DNA of 64,000 nucleotides, from NCBI GenBank assembly GCA_017163975.1, contig JAFFSR010000097.1, positions 496,001-560,000 of the forward strand, in the 5' to 3' direction. Within the stretch, counting starts at the first letter, position 1. Every line of letters begins with the position of its first letter. The stretch is from Anastatus disparis (Eukaryota; Arthropoda; Insecta; Hymenoptera; Eupelmidae). Below, one piece after another: positions 54,225-64,000 of this stretch. The translations under genes were made by a program, and so were the position numbers. The notes beneath the pieces were generated by a model, which was not told where the DNA came from, searched no databases, and saw nothing but the letters and a program-made list of their open reading frames with translations.

Positions 54225-54720
54225 GGCGTAGTATGAGGCGAGGCATGAGGAGATGTAAGAGGAATACAGAATATATTCCTCATTGTGAGGCGAAGTATGA
54301 GGCGTTGTAAGAGGAAGTAATAAATAGAGGATGAGGCTATTCAGATGCGTTTGCAATCATTTTTACTATTTTTTTTACATTTATATAAAAAATACCTCCT
54401 TAAAACTTAAGGCATTCCAGAGGCATTTTGAGGAATTTCTGAGGCGTCTTTCAAGCAATGCATGAGGTTATGTATGAGGCGATCTTAGAGGTAACAAACG
54501 TCGAGGCGATGTAAGAGGAAGGGGGAGGCAGGGTAAGGAGGAGAGAGGCAACATGAGGATGGAAGAGGAGGGGGAGGAAGGAGGAGGTAGCCAGTAAGGC
54601 TGAAAAAACGGTAATTTACCTTAAAAAAATAAGAGATGGTGGGGAGGGGAAGGAAGGGGGAGGATGGGAAAGGAGGGGGGAGGAATACAGAGGATGGAAG
54701 AGGCTACAAGAATGCTTAAT
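54225..54720. repeat. Purine-rich GAGGCG/GGGGAGG tract
   Basis: Plus strand is rich in GAGGCG and TGAGGC motifs to ~54,520, then GGGAGG/GGGGAGG runs to ~54,690. Multiple G-tracts of three or more could form G-quadruplexes. Confidence 0.8.
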
Positions 54721-54744
54721 ATTGGGGCTTACGTCTATATAATA

Positions 54745-54910
54745 TATATATATATATTTTAGCTGAATTGAGCTGGGAAATTTAAATTTTAGTTAAAATT
54801 TACAATAAATTAGCTAAACGTATCATATTTTAGCTTAATTTTGCTGAAAATTAACTAACATTTACAATAAACCAGCTAAAAGTATCATTCTTTTAGCTTA
54901 ATTTAGCTGA
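54745..54910. repeat. Short tandem duplication with TTTTAGCT motif
   Basis: Two to three ~68-bp copies built on ATTTTAGCTTAATTTAGCTGAAA and TTTACAATAAA(T/C)(T/C)AGCTAAA segments. Confidence 0.6.
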
Positions 54911-55004
54911 AAATATCTGAATTTCTTAATAATGGGGTGGGGTCGTTGGGGGTTCGAAAGCCTGATAGCGGCAGCGGCGGAAATCTTTTATAATATACAA
55001 AGAT

Positions 55005-55065
55005 ATTTAAATTATTCAAATTTACATGTAATAACGAATTTAAAAAAAAAATATTTAATATTGGT
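55005..55065. repeat. Fragment of the 50-bp repeat family
   Basis: AAATTATTCAAATTTACATG.. matches the array at 2505-2925, showing that the family is dispersed. Confidence 0.75.
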
Positions 55066-55733
55066 TTTGAGAGAAAAATCAATGTCAATCCTATTTGAAA
55101 TTTAACAAAAAAGAAATGAAAATATACAAGAGAATAAATGTTAAACCTATTAAGATTTAAATTCTCAAAAGGAAGAGAGAGAAAACTTATCTCTTATAAA
55201 ATGTTGTACACCTCCGGATGCGAGGCTCCCTTCGCGGAAATGACGACTGATGTTGAACTGGTCAAGTCGTCGAATTCGTGGGAATAGTTCGTTGCCTATT
55301 GCGCCTTGACGTTGGTTCTATGAATTGGTCGTAGCTTGTTGTACGCCTTGACGCTGATTCTAAGAACCACTTCTGTCCTATACTTTACGCTTACACTAAC
55401 ATGCACGCGACGTCAGCCACGAATTCGTGAAAATTCAAAACTGTACAGGAGGCACCATGTTTTGTCGGGGAGGCTTACTTGACTTAAGTGGCAAGTAAGT
55501 CAAATTAAAAAATAAATTAAAAAAAATGAATTTAATTTAAATAAACTTCAAAAAATTATTAAACTAAAAAAAAAAAAATTAAATTGAAACCCAAAATTTA
55601 GATAAAACGTAAACCTTTAAAAAGAAAAATAAAACCCTTTTTGAATAAAATTTACTCTAAAACCCCGCTGAAATTCGCACTTGAATTATGAAATATACTA
55701 CCCCTATTTAGATTTAATTAGTTAGTATTTAGA
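55066..55733. other. Mixed unique DNA, no gene seen
   Basis: 55,200-55,470 is less AT-rich and ends GGAGGCACCATGTTTTGTCGGGG, which could be an LTR/primer-site junction of a minus-strand element, but no second LTR or coding region supports it. Confidence 0.4.
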
Positions 55734-55796
55734 TTTAATTTGTAGGGAGTTGATATATGCCACCTAGGGGCATATGTCAACTTCCTATAAATTAAA
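55734..55796. repeat. 63-bp hairpin with 28-bp arms
   Basis: Arms 55734-55761 and 55769-55796, loop ACCTAGG. The three arm differences are all transitions that leave G-U pairs in a plus-strand transcript, so an RNA copy would be fully paired. Confidence 0.85.
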
Positions 55797-57055
55797 TTTG
55801 AATCGTAAGCACGAAATAACTAAATAAAAAATTTAAATTTTGAATGAAAAAAAATTCTATTTTTATAAACTCAAAATCGTCATAACTTCGGTTCTAATTG
55901 ATAAAAAAATTTGATTGTGGGTTTATTTTGAAGATTTTCGTTGATATTTTTGACACATTAATAAATAAAAGCATATACGAATTGTAAGAAGACGTAATAG
56001 TTGGAAAAATGGCAAAACTCGCTATGGTATCAATGCTTTAAAATGTAAAATATAAAAAAAAATTTTTAGAAATCTGTTTAAAAAAATAAGGCGAAATTGC
56101 ATATTCTCACCTATCCTAAAAGTTAGTATTTTTTATGTATAAAAATATACATGAAAAAAATATATAGTTTTTGAAAAAATTGCGTTTAAAAGAAATCGTC
56201 TTTTTTCGATTTTTTCATGAATAACTTAGGGAGATCAACTCGCATCACGAAAATCGGGACGGCTTAAATTCCGCACATTTTTCTTAGAAGAACATTAGAA
56301 AAGGTAAAAAATTAACGGAGTTACAGCAATTAATGAATTCAGGTTTATTTTCAAAATACTTTTTTCATTAAAAATAAAAAGAAATTTTTAAAACATTGTT
56401 TATTATTATAATACTACATCCAAAATAATTACTATAACGCTTCTTTTATTATTAAATTTGATATTAATTACTATGAAAATTAAACAATACTTAATTCACA
56501 ATAGCTGACGAAATTACAAGTCTCTTGGGCATCAAAAGTAAGAATTTTTAAGCCGGACAAATCCCATGAACATTCTCTTGCTATTGTACCTTGGATAGTG
56601 ATAAAGTATATTCACTTGGTGGCACTTGGCCACAAGGCGTCAGGCTTAAGTAATATTAGCCTAAACGTTCTAGTAATATTTCCTTTAAATCCATCAAGCT
56701 ATTAATGCAATGAATTTAAGTTATAATTTCTTAATTTTAAAACTATCTTATTTATCCTTATTCATAATCATCTGACGGCGTTAAACTTTTGATTTACAAA
56801 TAAGAAAAATTTAATGACAACGTTTAAAGCTTTTTACGATTTATGATTACTATAGCTGGCGCCTGAGCTCGAGCATACATAGAAAAAAGAGAAGGCGTAG
56901 TTCGAAGTGAAAGGGGGACGCCTTAAAAAAATTTTTGGGGAAGTGAGGTGTCAGTCAGATGAGAGTTGAAGGGTATAGGTAAAGAGTGCTGGCGCTAGAT
57001 TTTATAAGTATATATAGTGGAGTTTAAAAAAAAATTTTTGAGCAAACTATTCATT
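55797..57055. other. AT-rich DNA, no gene seen
   Basis: Text such as CGTCATAACTTCGGTTCTAA and AACGGAGTTACAGCAATT resembles the arms of foldback elements in the window in style, but no inverted partner was found. Confidence 0.4.
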
Positions 57056-57740
57056 TTTTTTTGTAGTCAAAAAACAGGTAAATCTGCTATGAGACCTACA
57101 GCGGCATAGGCTACGACCGAATCACTGAAGCTGCAGTATATACCACTGGTGTGACGGGTTTCTGATACTGTGGCAGCTTAGAGACAGAAAAAAGTCTGAT
57201 AGGCTTGCATTTGCCCTCCAAGCATCCACAGACAGAAACTTTCTAAACCCTCTTCACCCTGGCCGTGGAACGAAGATAAGAAAATGTTCCCGTTACATGG
57301 ACAGGGATCCATAACATCCACTATTCTCATCCACAACGTGGGAGTGCGTTAGCATTACTTCACGTTGCGGATCCTGTCCGTAGTCATTCATTTCGTCTGT
57401 CCGTGTAAGCGCCAGGCTCTGTCTGTTTATGCGTCCATCATAGCGTGCATTCTTTCATCCTTCTCCACTCACTTTGCTCCATTTACTTGTAGCTCGGGTA
57501 CGTAGGGTCGCTCGGCCCAAGGGCTTTTCAGTCCCCTTGCGTCAACACACATCACTTTTTAGACATTCTTCCATTCCTACAACTTACCATTCGCTTAGAT
57601 CGGGTATGTGGGATCGCTAAGCCCAAAGATATTTCTGTCTCCCTGCACGTATTAAGCTCAGGTACGTAGGTCCACTAGGCCCAAAGATGTTTTAGTATCC
57701 TTGCGTATTTGAATTTCATATTCGCTTATCGTTCCAAGCA

Positions 57741-58446
57741 TCATTCCTCTTTCCTTCTTCTAAGGATGATCTCGACAAAAGCCGCCACTGCTGCCCAGCT
57801 TTCTTTGTCCTCTAGCATTTCGTCAATGATGTTGTTTGGCGTAACAACTCCTGTCCAACTTTCCAAGGTCCGTCTGTCGGTACTCAAACGTGAACACTCA
57901 GAGAACGTATGTTCCGCATCGTCTCTGTCATGTCCACAGTAGGTACAACCTGCATGCTGAACTTCCCGCCTCATGTACAGGTACCGGTCCACTTCACCAA
58001 AAGGCTGTTGCATCCACCGTCTCAGGTCTCTTATCAGTCATCTTGTCCACGTGCCCGTGCTGTCCCTCATTCATTGTTCGTTTGATAGCGTCATGGTCCG
58101 GTCTCTTTTACGAACTGCCGCCTCTGTCCGTCTTATGTCGGTGCTTCTTTTATACACCCTCTTGCCCAAGCAGGTCTATAGGAACAACGCCTGCGACTAC
58201 CATCACAGCCTGTGCGGAGACCGTCCGGTAAGCATAGCCTATCCGAAGTGCCCCCTGTCTCTGTACGTCCGTCAGTCGTTTTCTGTATTTTCGAACGCAA
58301 AGAGTGTTGGTCCATATTTCTGGCCTGTACAGTATGATCGAGTGAGTCGTCGTCATTAGTAAATGTCTCTGGCTTGGTCTTAATCCGTACGTATTTGTCA
58401 TAAGTCGGCCTAGCGAAAAGGTCAATTTTGTCGCCCTTTCGGCCAC
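57741..58446 (-). pseudogene. R1-like ORF2 C-terminal region with CCHC-type motif
   Basis: 58150-58446 contains LTDVQRQGALRIGYAYRTVS and AGVVPIDLL, typical R1 post-RT sequence. 57741-58013 contains CTYCGHDRDDAEHTFSEC (a C-x2-C..H..C motif) and WTGVVTPNNIIDEML, followed by a basic end. The two lie in different frames. Confidence 0.85.
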
Positions 58447-58624
58447 CCTCTATATGTGTGACTAGGACGTAAGCCTAGTATCCAGGGTCACCCCAGGTAC
58501 CTGAGGTACGTTACGGTCTCCGTCCGTTCCGTACCAACTGTTATTGGAATGAGCGTAGGTATGCGCCTCCTTGTGACTAGCATCAGTTCCGACTTATTCA
58601 GTACCAGTGTCAGCCCGTATTCCG

Positions 58625-58990
58625 TTATCTGCCGACCCGCCTCATAACATTGTTCAACGTCAGCTGTGTCAATTCCGGAGTTCTTTGGACGACTGCTATG
58701 TCATCAGCGTAAGCAATGAGCGATGTGACCTGCGTTATCTCCAGTCTCAGCAGGCTGTCGTAGTCTACATTCCGAAATTCTGATCCCAGAATGGAACCCT
58801 GTGCCACCCCCACAGTTATCGATCTGCCGTCCAGTCCTTTCGTCGTTTAGTACGTTATGCATCTGTAACGCAAATAGTTCTCCACCATCCTCATCAGGTA
58901 GTTCAGCACCCCGAAAGACCTACAGGCCCCGAAAATATCGGAGAACCTGGCGCTGTTGAAGGCGTTTTTTGCGTCCAGAGTAGCAAGTAG
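58625..58990 (-). pseudogene. R1-like RT catalytic core
   Basis: Segment with LDAKNAFNSARF (motif A Asp) near 58,970, then GVAQGSILGSEFRNVDYDSLL (motif B) and LIAYADDIAVV, the intact YADD catalytic box. A frame change falls between motif A and motif B. Confidence 0.85.
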
Positions 58991-59008
58991 GACTATGGGT
59001 CTCGGTCT

Positions 59009-59689
59009 TTAGTTTGTCTGTGTCATCCTTATGGAAGGCTCAAAAACCTCCCGGATAACGTCTACCGTCGATCGGCCCTTGCGGAATCCGTACTGATTGA
59101 CTGTAAGCCCCCCTGCCCTGCCCACTACGTCCGTCAGTCTACTTTTCAGTAATGGTTCATGCACCTTTTTTTCTGTATCTAAAAGACACAACAACCTGTA
59201 GGAATTTGGCACGTTCGGCTCTCCCTTTCCTTCATATAGAAGAACCAGCATGGCTTTTTTCCAACGTGTGCTGAAGGTTTCCGACTGTAAACATCCGTTA
59301 TACGTATCCAGAAGTAGCTTTGGCCTGCCATAGCGACCTACGAAAGAATCTCCGCTGGAATGACGTCTGGTTCTGTCACCTTCCGGTTTCAGAGAGGCAG
59401 TTAGTATTAGCAGTTTTACCTCCGTGAACTCCGGAACAGCTTGGCATCGATAGTCGACTGGTCCCTCCATCACTGGGTGGTTCTGGAACAGCCGGTCTAC
59501 CATCGCTGACGTTGACTGTCCGTCCCTGTGTTCAGAAGGACCAAACGCCCCGAGTTTTTGAGTCATTAATTTATAACCCAGATGTAAGGGGTTACGGTTT
59601 ACCTCTTTGCACAGACATCTCCAGCATCGCTTTTTACTGTACTTTATGGCATTCATCAAGGTCTTTCGTGCGTCTTTATACGTTTTCAA
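59009..59689 (-). pseudogene. R1-like RT, N-terminal part
   Basis: 226-codon frame. Features include LGYKLMTQKLGAFGP (pre-RT linker), WKKAMLVLLYEGKGEPNVPN and SYRLLCLLDTEKKVHEPLL (RT motifs 0-1) and LTVNQYGFRKGRSTVDVI (motif 2/A region). These are the diagnostic order for R1-clade RT. The continuation toward motif A (LLATLDAKNAFNSARF) lies past a stop at about 59,010. Confidence 0.85.
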
Positions 59690-59702
59690 AAGTGTCGTAA
59701 CC

Positions 59703-60460
59703 AGGGTTGCGAATATTTAAATCATGTGCAGCTTTAAATAAATTTTAATTCACAAATCCTTTTTGAATTCGTAATTAAAGTTTTATTTAATTAACAATTC
59801 CTTTTAAATTGATAATTAAAAATATTTTAATTGAGGAATTTGATATTTCAATTCAGATTTTAAATTTACACTTAAATTATTAAGAAATAGATCTCTTTTA
59901 AGATATTTAAAAATCATTTGTTCGTATATTGCATTATCTATAATCGAAGAACCAAATCCACAGTATATATGTTTTAAATTGAAAATTCTATTTTATTTTT
60001 TAATATTCAAAGTTCTATAGCTCTTCTCTCAGTTCTATGCCTAAGATGAGACAAAGCTCACTTTACGATATTATAAAAAGACATAACATAGTGCAACCTG
60101 AGTGAAATCAACCAGGCCGAACACCAGAAATTCAAAATTACATGAAAGTACAAAATGAACCAATCAGAAGACAGCAATTCTGAGATTTAAAAAAATTTGT
60201 GTAGATTCTACTCATCATTTGCAACAATAAATATATTCATAAGTGAATCTCTAAAATCCTTAGTTTGTGAGGAAAAAAATAATTAAGTTGGTAATTTCAC
60301 AAAAAAATTTGGAAAATCACAATATTCTATTACTTATTAATCGTAATCCCTTTGACCTATGCCTCTAAAATTTTTTTTGTATTCTTTGGGTATCAAATGG
60401 AACCTCTTCAAGGATTTTCAGCAAATTTTATTGTTTTGTCAGTTAAGTTGACATGAACCG
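59703..60460. other. AT-rich DNA, no gene seen
   Basis: No coding or structural feature recognised. Confidence 0.5.
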
Positions 60461-60464
60461 TCCC

Positions 60465-60765
60465 ATATATATATGGGACATTTCATGTCAACTCGCACGT
60501 ACTCGCAAGCACAGGTTTTTCTTTACAAATGGGACATTTCATGACAACTTGTACACACCTATCTAAGCACCCTTAGGTTTATATATATGAGACGTTTCAT
60601 GTCAATTTGCATGCATGCACACACGCGTTCATGTGAATGGGACTTTTCATGTCAACTCGCAAGCATGATATAAACATATATATATACATAAGGGACATTT
60701 CATGTAGAATCGCACGTACAAACACAGGTTTATTCAAGTTTATATGGAACATTTAATTTAACTCA
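60465..60765. repeat. Degenerate tandem repeat with GGGACATTTCATGTCAA
   Basis: The landmark GGGACATTTCATGTCAACT recurs with variation near 60,475, 60,532, 60,590, 60,648, 60,702 and 60,748 (about 45-58 bp spacing), with CGCACGTAC/AAGCACAGGTTT between copies. Confidence 0.75.
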
Positions 60766-60805
60766 TATGCGCACGCACACGCTCACACCTACAAACACAT
60801 ATTTA

Positions 60806-60810
<5 letters not shown>

Positions 60811-60839
<29 letters not shown>
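60811..60839. repeat. (TA)n microsatellite
   Basis: TA dinucleotide run. Confidence 0.95.
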
Positions 60840-60841
<2 letters not shown>

Positions 60842-60918
60842 TACATACTTTACCTTTTCGATGTAGACACTCTTAAAAAAATAGTTATTTACTATTCTGT
60901 GGTACCCACGATCGCCGT

Positions 60919-61357
60919 CTTTTCAAATCCTTTCGAAAAAGCACCTATAGCATATCAAAATATTATTTTTTCCCAAAGTTACAGCGTTATAAGAATTTGA
61001 GCTGAATTTCCTTTTAAAAATATTAATTAATGATAAATGTTAAAATGTAGTACAATTTTCATAACGCTGTAACTTTGGGAAAAAATAATATTTTGATATG
61101 CTATTGGTGCTTTTTCGGAAGGATTTGAACGTAGCTTTCATTTAAAAACAGTTACAAGAGTCTAGCTGTTAATGCTAAAGAATTATAAGCGTTTAAAAAT
61201 CTAGTAACTTTTTTAGTGATTTGCTTTAATTGCCTGCAACTAGAGAAATATTGAGCGTTGGGGTCTATAACTCTGGCATTTTCCATATTTTTACATCTAA
61301 AAACCCATCTCAAAGTTAGAGCAAAATCCGTGATCCGGAGATGTGATACTCTCCTAG
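60919..61357. mobile_element. Truncated foldback, same family as 28,628 element
   Basis: The right part (61,060-61,357) matches the right arm of 28628-29301 (shared CTAGCTGTTAATGCTAA-like, AATATTGAGCGTT and ending ACTCTCCTAG then TTA). Only the inner ~72 bp of the left arm remain (60,919-60,990). One end has been lost. Confidence 0.85.
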
Positions 61358-62667
61358 TTAGAGTTTAATAATTACTTTGAATGTTGCAAATGCTATCTAG
61401 CTAAACATGGATGTTCCGAGTAAGATAAACATTGTCTACAAGAATATCTTTTGAAATTTAGCCATTTTCTATTAATAACATGTACGTTTCCCGAGATGAC
61501 ATCTCACAATATCCAGGTGATCCTGGCTACCTGGAAATCGTCTATATGAATGAATTTTGAAATTTTCCATACCGGTTATGAAGTTTACAGGCATTTGCAG
61601 GGACTACTTCTAATGAAACTTGGAGATTCTTTTAGATTTCGATTCTAAGGTTGTTTGATTAGGTCGAAGAATACTCGGAAATCAAAAGATTTTCAAAGAA
61701 CAATTGTTTAAGATTCATGCAACTTCCATGAAATATGTTGATTTACTCGTAGTCGATACCCATACATAAAGATCATTCATACAAATCATGTCGCATATAA
61801 ATTTGCGGTAGTATCCCTACTGATTTATGAATTTATCGTTCAAATAATGCCAGCGAAATTCAACTTCGAGAAAGCATATAACTATCGTAATTAGTGAATA
61901 ATTTTAACCTTTTTTCATCAAACATCATTCCGATATACAGGTAATAAGCGTTATTATTTAAAAAATTTGAGAATTTATGAATCTTAGCAATTATTTACTT
62001 ATCACGAAAGTTAAGAAATCATATTAGTAATTCATTTTATTTGAATTAAATCATTTAAAATCTATAAAAGTCAAATTCCAAATATAAAGAAATCTTGAAT
62101 CAGTTATGCATTCACATATAATTTTTATTCAATCTTTAACATTTTTGTTTATTTAACCGAACAATAAACATTCTTTCTATTTACATGAAATCATGAAACT
62201 CTAATTTTTTACAAAAATAAAAAGTAATTGTTTTAAACATGATTTATTACAAATATTATTTCCTTAATAGACATAAATCTTTGAAATAATTAAAGATATC
62301 TAATACTATTACAAAATTATAGAAAATGAGGATATATTTTAAGAGGAAGAATCATATTTCTGTCCTTTGCTAATGAGAAAATTGGTTTTTCGAATAAAAA
62401 TAAATTAAAATAGAGATAATATATTGACTATGAATAAGATTTACATAATTAGGCGCATTTATGCATATTGTGTATGGACTATGGATACATCGTATATTAT
62501 ATGTGGGCTCATATAAATACACAGGTTCTCTATAGCTTTTTATGCATGACTTCTGAATTTTTTTCCATACGATGTGACCTTATGTAAAGCAATAAAACAA
62601 TTTCTTTTATGTCATTTATTTAAATTATTTATTTACTTCATGCTGGTAAAAATTTACAATATTATAT
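61358..62667. other. AT-rich DNA, no gene seen
   Basis: No coding or structural feature recognised over ~1.3 kb. Confidence 0.5.
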
Positions 62668-63000
62668 GTGGCGATAACTCAGCCAATGTTCATTTTTGGA
62701 TAATTTTTAATATCATGATTGAATATTTAACACAAGAGTTTGAATATTAACTTTTCAAGTGGCGATTACTCAGCCAATGTAAGTTGTCAGATATTTAATA
62801 ATATCGCGATTATTTTCTAATATGAAATATTTGAAAAGAATTTATTAAGTGGCGATTACTCAGCCAATGTAAGCTTACATATATTTAATAATATCGCTAT
62901 TATTTTCTAATATGAAACATTTAAAAAGAATTTATTAAGTGGAGATTACTCAGCCAATGTAAATCTTTAGATAATTTTGAATATCGCGATTATTATTTTA
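62668..63000. repeat. ~90-bp tandem repeat, four copies
   Basis: GTGGCGATTACTCAGCCAATG begins copies near 62,668, 62,760, 62,849 and 62,939 (about 90 bp apart), each followed by TTTAATAATATCGCGATTATT-like text. Confidence 0.9.
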
Positions 63001-63139
63001 AAAAATTTTTACCTATTCATATTGAAAGATTGCTTTTATAAAAAATGTTTCTGTATAATTATAAATATTCAATTATAAATTATTAAACTTTTTGCTTATT
63101 CACAAACATAATAAAATAAGTATTATTAAGTTCAAAGCT

Positions 63140-64000
63140 TTATACCCTTACAAATAACTTTTGAGTCTATTTGCTTTATACAGTGCTCGTTTTTCGAATT
63201 CAATATCAAACAATCTATTAAATTTTGGCATGTTCATTAAAGTAGCATAAGAAAATAATCTTTCTACTGGAGCTGAAGAAGGTAATGGGGTATTGAATTT
63301 CAAAAATAAGCTTTTAACAACTGGAAAATTATTTAAAGACTTCAAAGACATAGTTTTTTCATTTAAAAACCTCATCTGTTCATTTTCTTCTTGTTCTTGA
63401 GGTGCAAAAGCCGTGTTCAGTAATGCATTTGAGCTGTCATCATCAAAATCAAAAAACGTGTCTTCAGTATCCTCATTATCTGGAACAGTTAACCAATTAA
63501 CCAATTCTTCAACAAGCCTTTTTATTTTTGCTTGTGTATTTTCATCAAAGCACGAAATTCACTTTGCTCTAAATTTGGGGTGCGTGAGTGCTGCTATAGC
63601 TGCTAATTCGCCATTATTAAGGATTTCAAAAGAAGCATGAAATCTTTTGTCTAAAGCTTCCTTTAAATATTTCAACAGTGGCTCACACATAGGCAAACTT
63701 TTAGGCCGATAAAGTATTCCATTTTTTTCGGATAGTCAACAATGTTGGTAAAAGATAACCATAATGACAATCTTTTTCTCCTTGTAAAATATCAAATGCG
63801 GAAGCCAGGGGTCGACACAATTTTAAATAATCTTCAATAAATTCAAAATCTTTTTTTCGTAAGATTTTATTAGATTCCAACATGTCAAGAATTCTTTCAT
63901 CATCAATTTTTTCTTTTAAAGAAATGTTTAAAGGCGTTATACATAGAATTCCATCTTGTTATAGCGGGCCTCTGTAAACTGCATTCGAAAATTTTTTTCA
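63140..64000 (-). pseudogene. hAT transposase, C-terminal half, runs off the window
   Basis: Minus strand. From the window edge: ITRWNSMYNAF (the RW motif), then FIEDYLKLCRPLASAFDILQG and HYGYLLPTLLTIRKK. A one-base frame change follows in an A-run, then MCEPLLKYLKEALDKRF. A TGA near 63,555 precedes the C-terminal dimerisation region with FLKFNTPLPSSAPVERLFSY and FNRLFDIEFEKRALYKAN. Motif order is that of BED-type hAT transposases. Dead because of the stop and frameshift. No TIR within the window. Confidence 0.88.

Larger units (their letters stand above)
57056..59702 (-). mobile_element. 5'-truncated R1-like non-LTR retrotransposon
   Basis: Minus-strand LINE with RT and C-terminal domain, 5' end lost at about 59,702, 3' UTR about 57,730-57,056 preceding a T-run (poly-A on the minus strand). 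Much more GC-rich than its surroundings. Coding is split by several frameshifts and stops, so it is inactive. Confidence 0.88.

Noticed and set aside
55450..55510. LTR/primer-site junction of a minus-strand retrotransposon (TGTCGGGG with GGCACCATG beside it)
   Set aside because: Looks suggestive, but no second LTR, no coding region and no target duplication were found.

Overview
This is an AT-rich animal genomic window, most likely from an insect. The element repertoire (BEL/Pao and gypsy-type LTR elements, R1-like LINEs, OTU-bearing Helitrons, a RAG1/Transib-like transposase, hAT, TTAA-type MITEs) fits a hymenopteran or another TE-rich insect, but the species cannot be named from sequence alone. 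I see no convincing host gene, no tRNA or rRNA, and nothing prokaryotic. Nearly everything recognisable is transposable-element or tandem-repeat DNA, much of it nested, and most coding regions are broken.

Layout. 0-3.8 kb: a ~165-bp tandem array sandwiched between blocks of a 50-bp tandem repeat. 3.8-7.2 kb: two minus-strand LINE fragments, one carrying a 78-bp foldback insertion. 8.0-14.3 kb (minus): a RAG1/Transib-type transposase pseudogene whose inferred 4.5-kb intron is mostly a (GACA)n-type satellite. 14.86-15.28 kb: a TTAA-flanked MITE. 15.64-18.86 kb: a DNA transposon with ~476-bp terminal inverted repeats and an intact 570-aa transposase. 19.79-26.81 kb: a young LTR retrotransposon (1101-bp LTRs, about 5 differences, 4-bp target duplication) with intact gag but no reverse transcriptase. 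26.9-28.5 kb: a GGGCCC/AT minisatellite with a 637-bp duplication. 28.6-29.3 kb: a foldback element with its empty site preserved nearby. 30.5-32.9 kb: a TA-flanked MITE and two minisatellites.

33.1-46.1 kb is a nested block. Two degenerate Helitrons lie head to head (minus 33.1-36.1, plus 36.45-39.54). A TTAA MITE interrupts the OTU reading frame of the plus copy. Downstream, a minus-strand BEL element (39.64-45.72, 5-bp target duplication) is itself split by a 3031-bp near-perfect palindrome with a 9-bp target duplication. 46.9-49.1 kb: an internally deleted LINE with RNase H. 49.5-54.2 kb: MITEs and foldbacks, plus weak minus-strand coding-like remnants. 54.2-54.7 kb: a G-rich purine tract. 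57.05-59.70 kb: a 5'-truncated R1-like LINE (minus). 60.4-63.0 kb: tandem repeats and a truncated foldback. 63.1-64.0 kb: a hAT transposase pseudogene running off the window.

Functionally, the only candidates for activity are the 570-aa transposase at 16.3-18.0 kb and the Gag of the LTR element. The other elements are non-autonomous or dead. Several insertions can be dated relative to one another because precise removal of the insert and one target duplication re-opens the host reading frame, or because an uninterrupted paralogous copy survives in the window.
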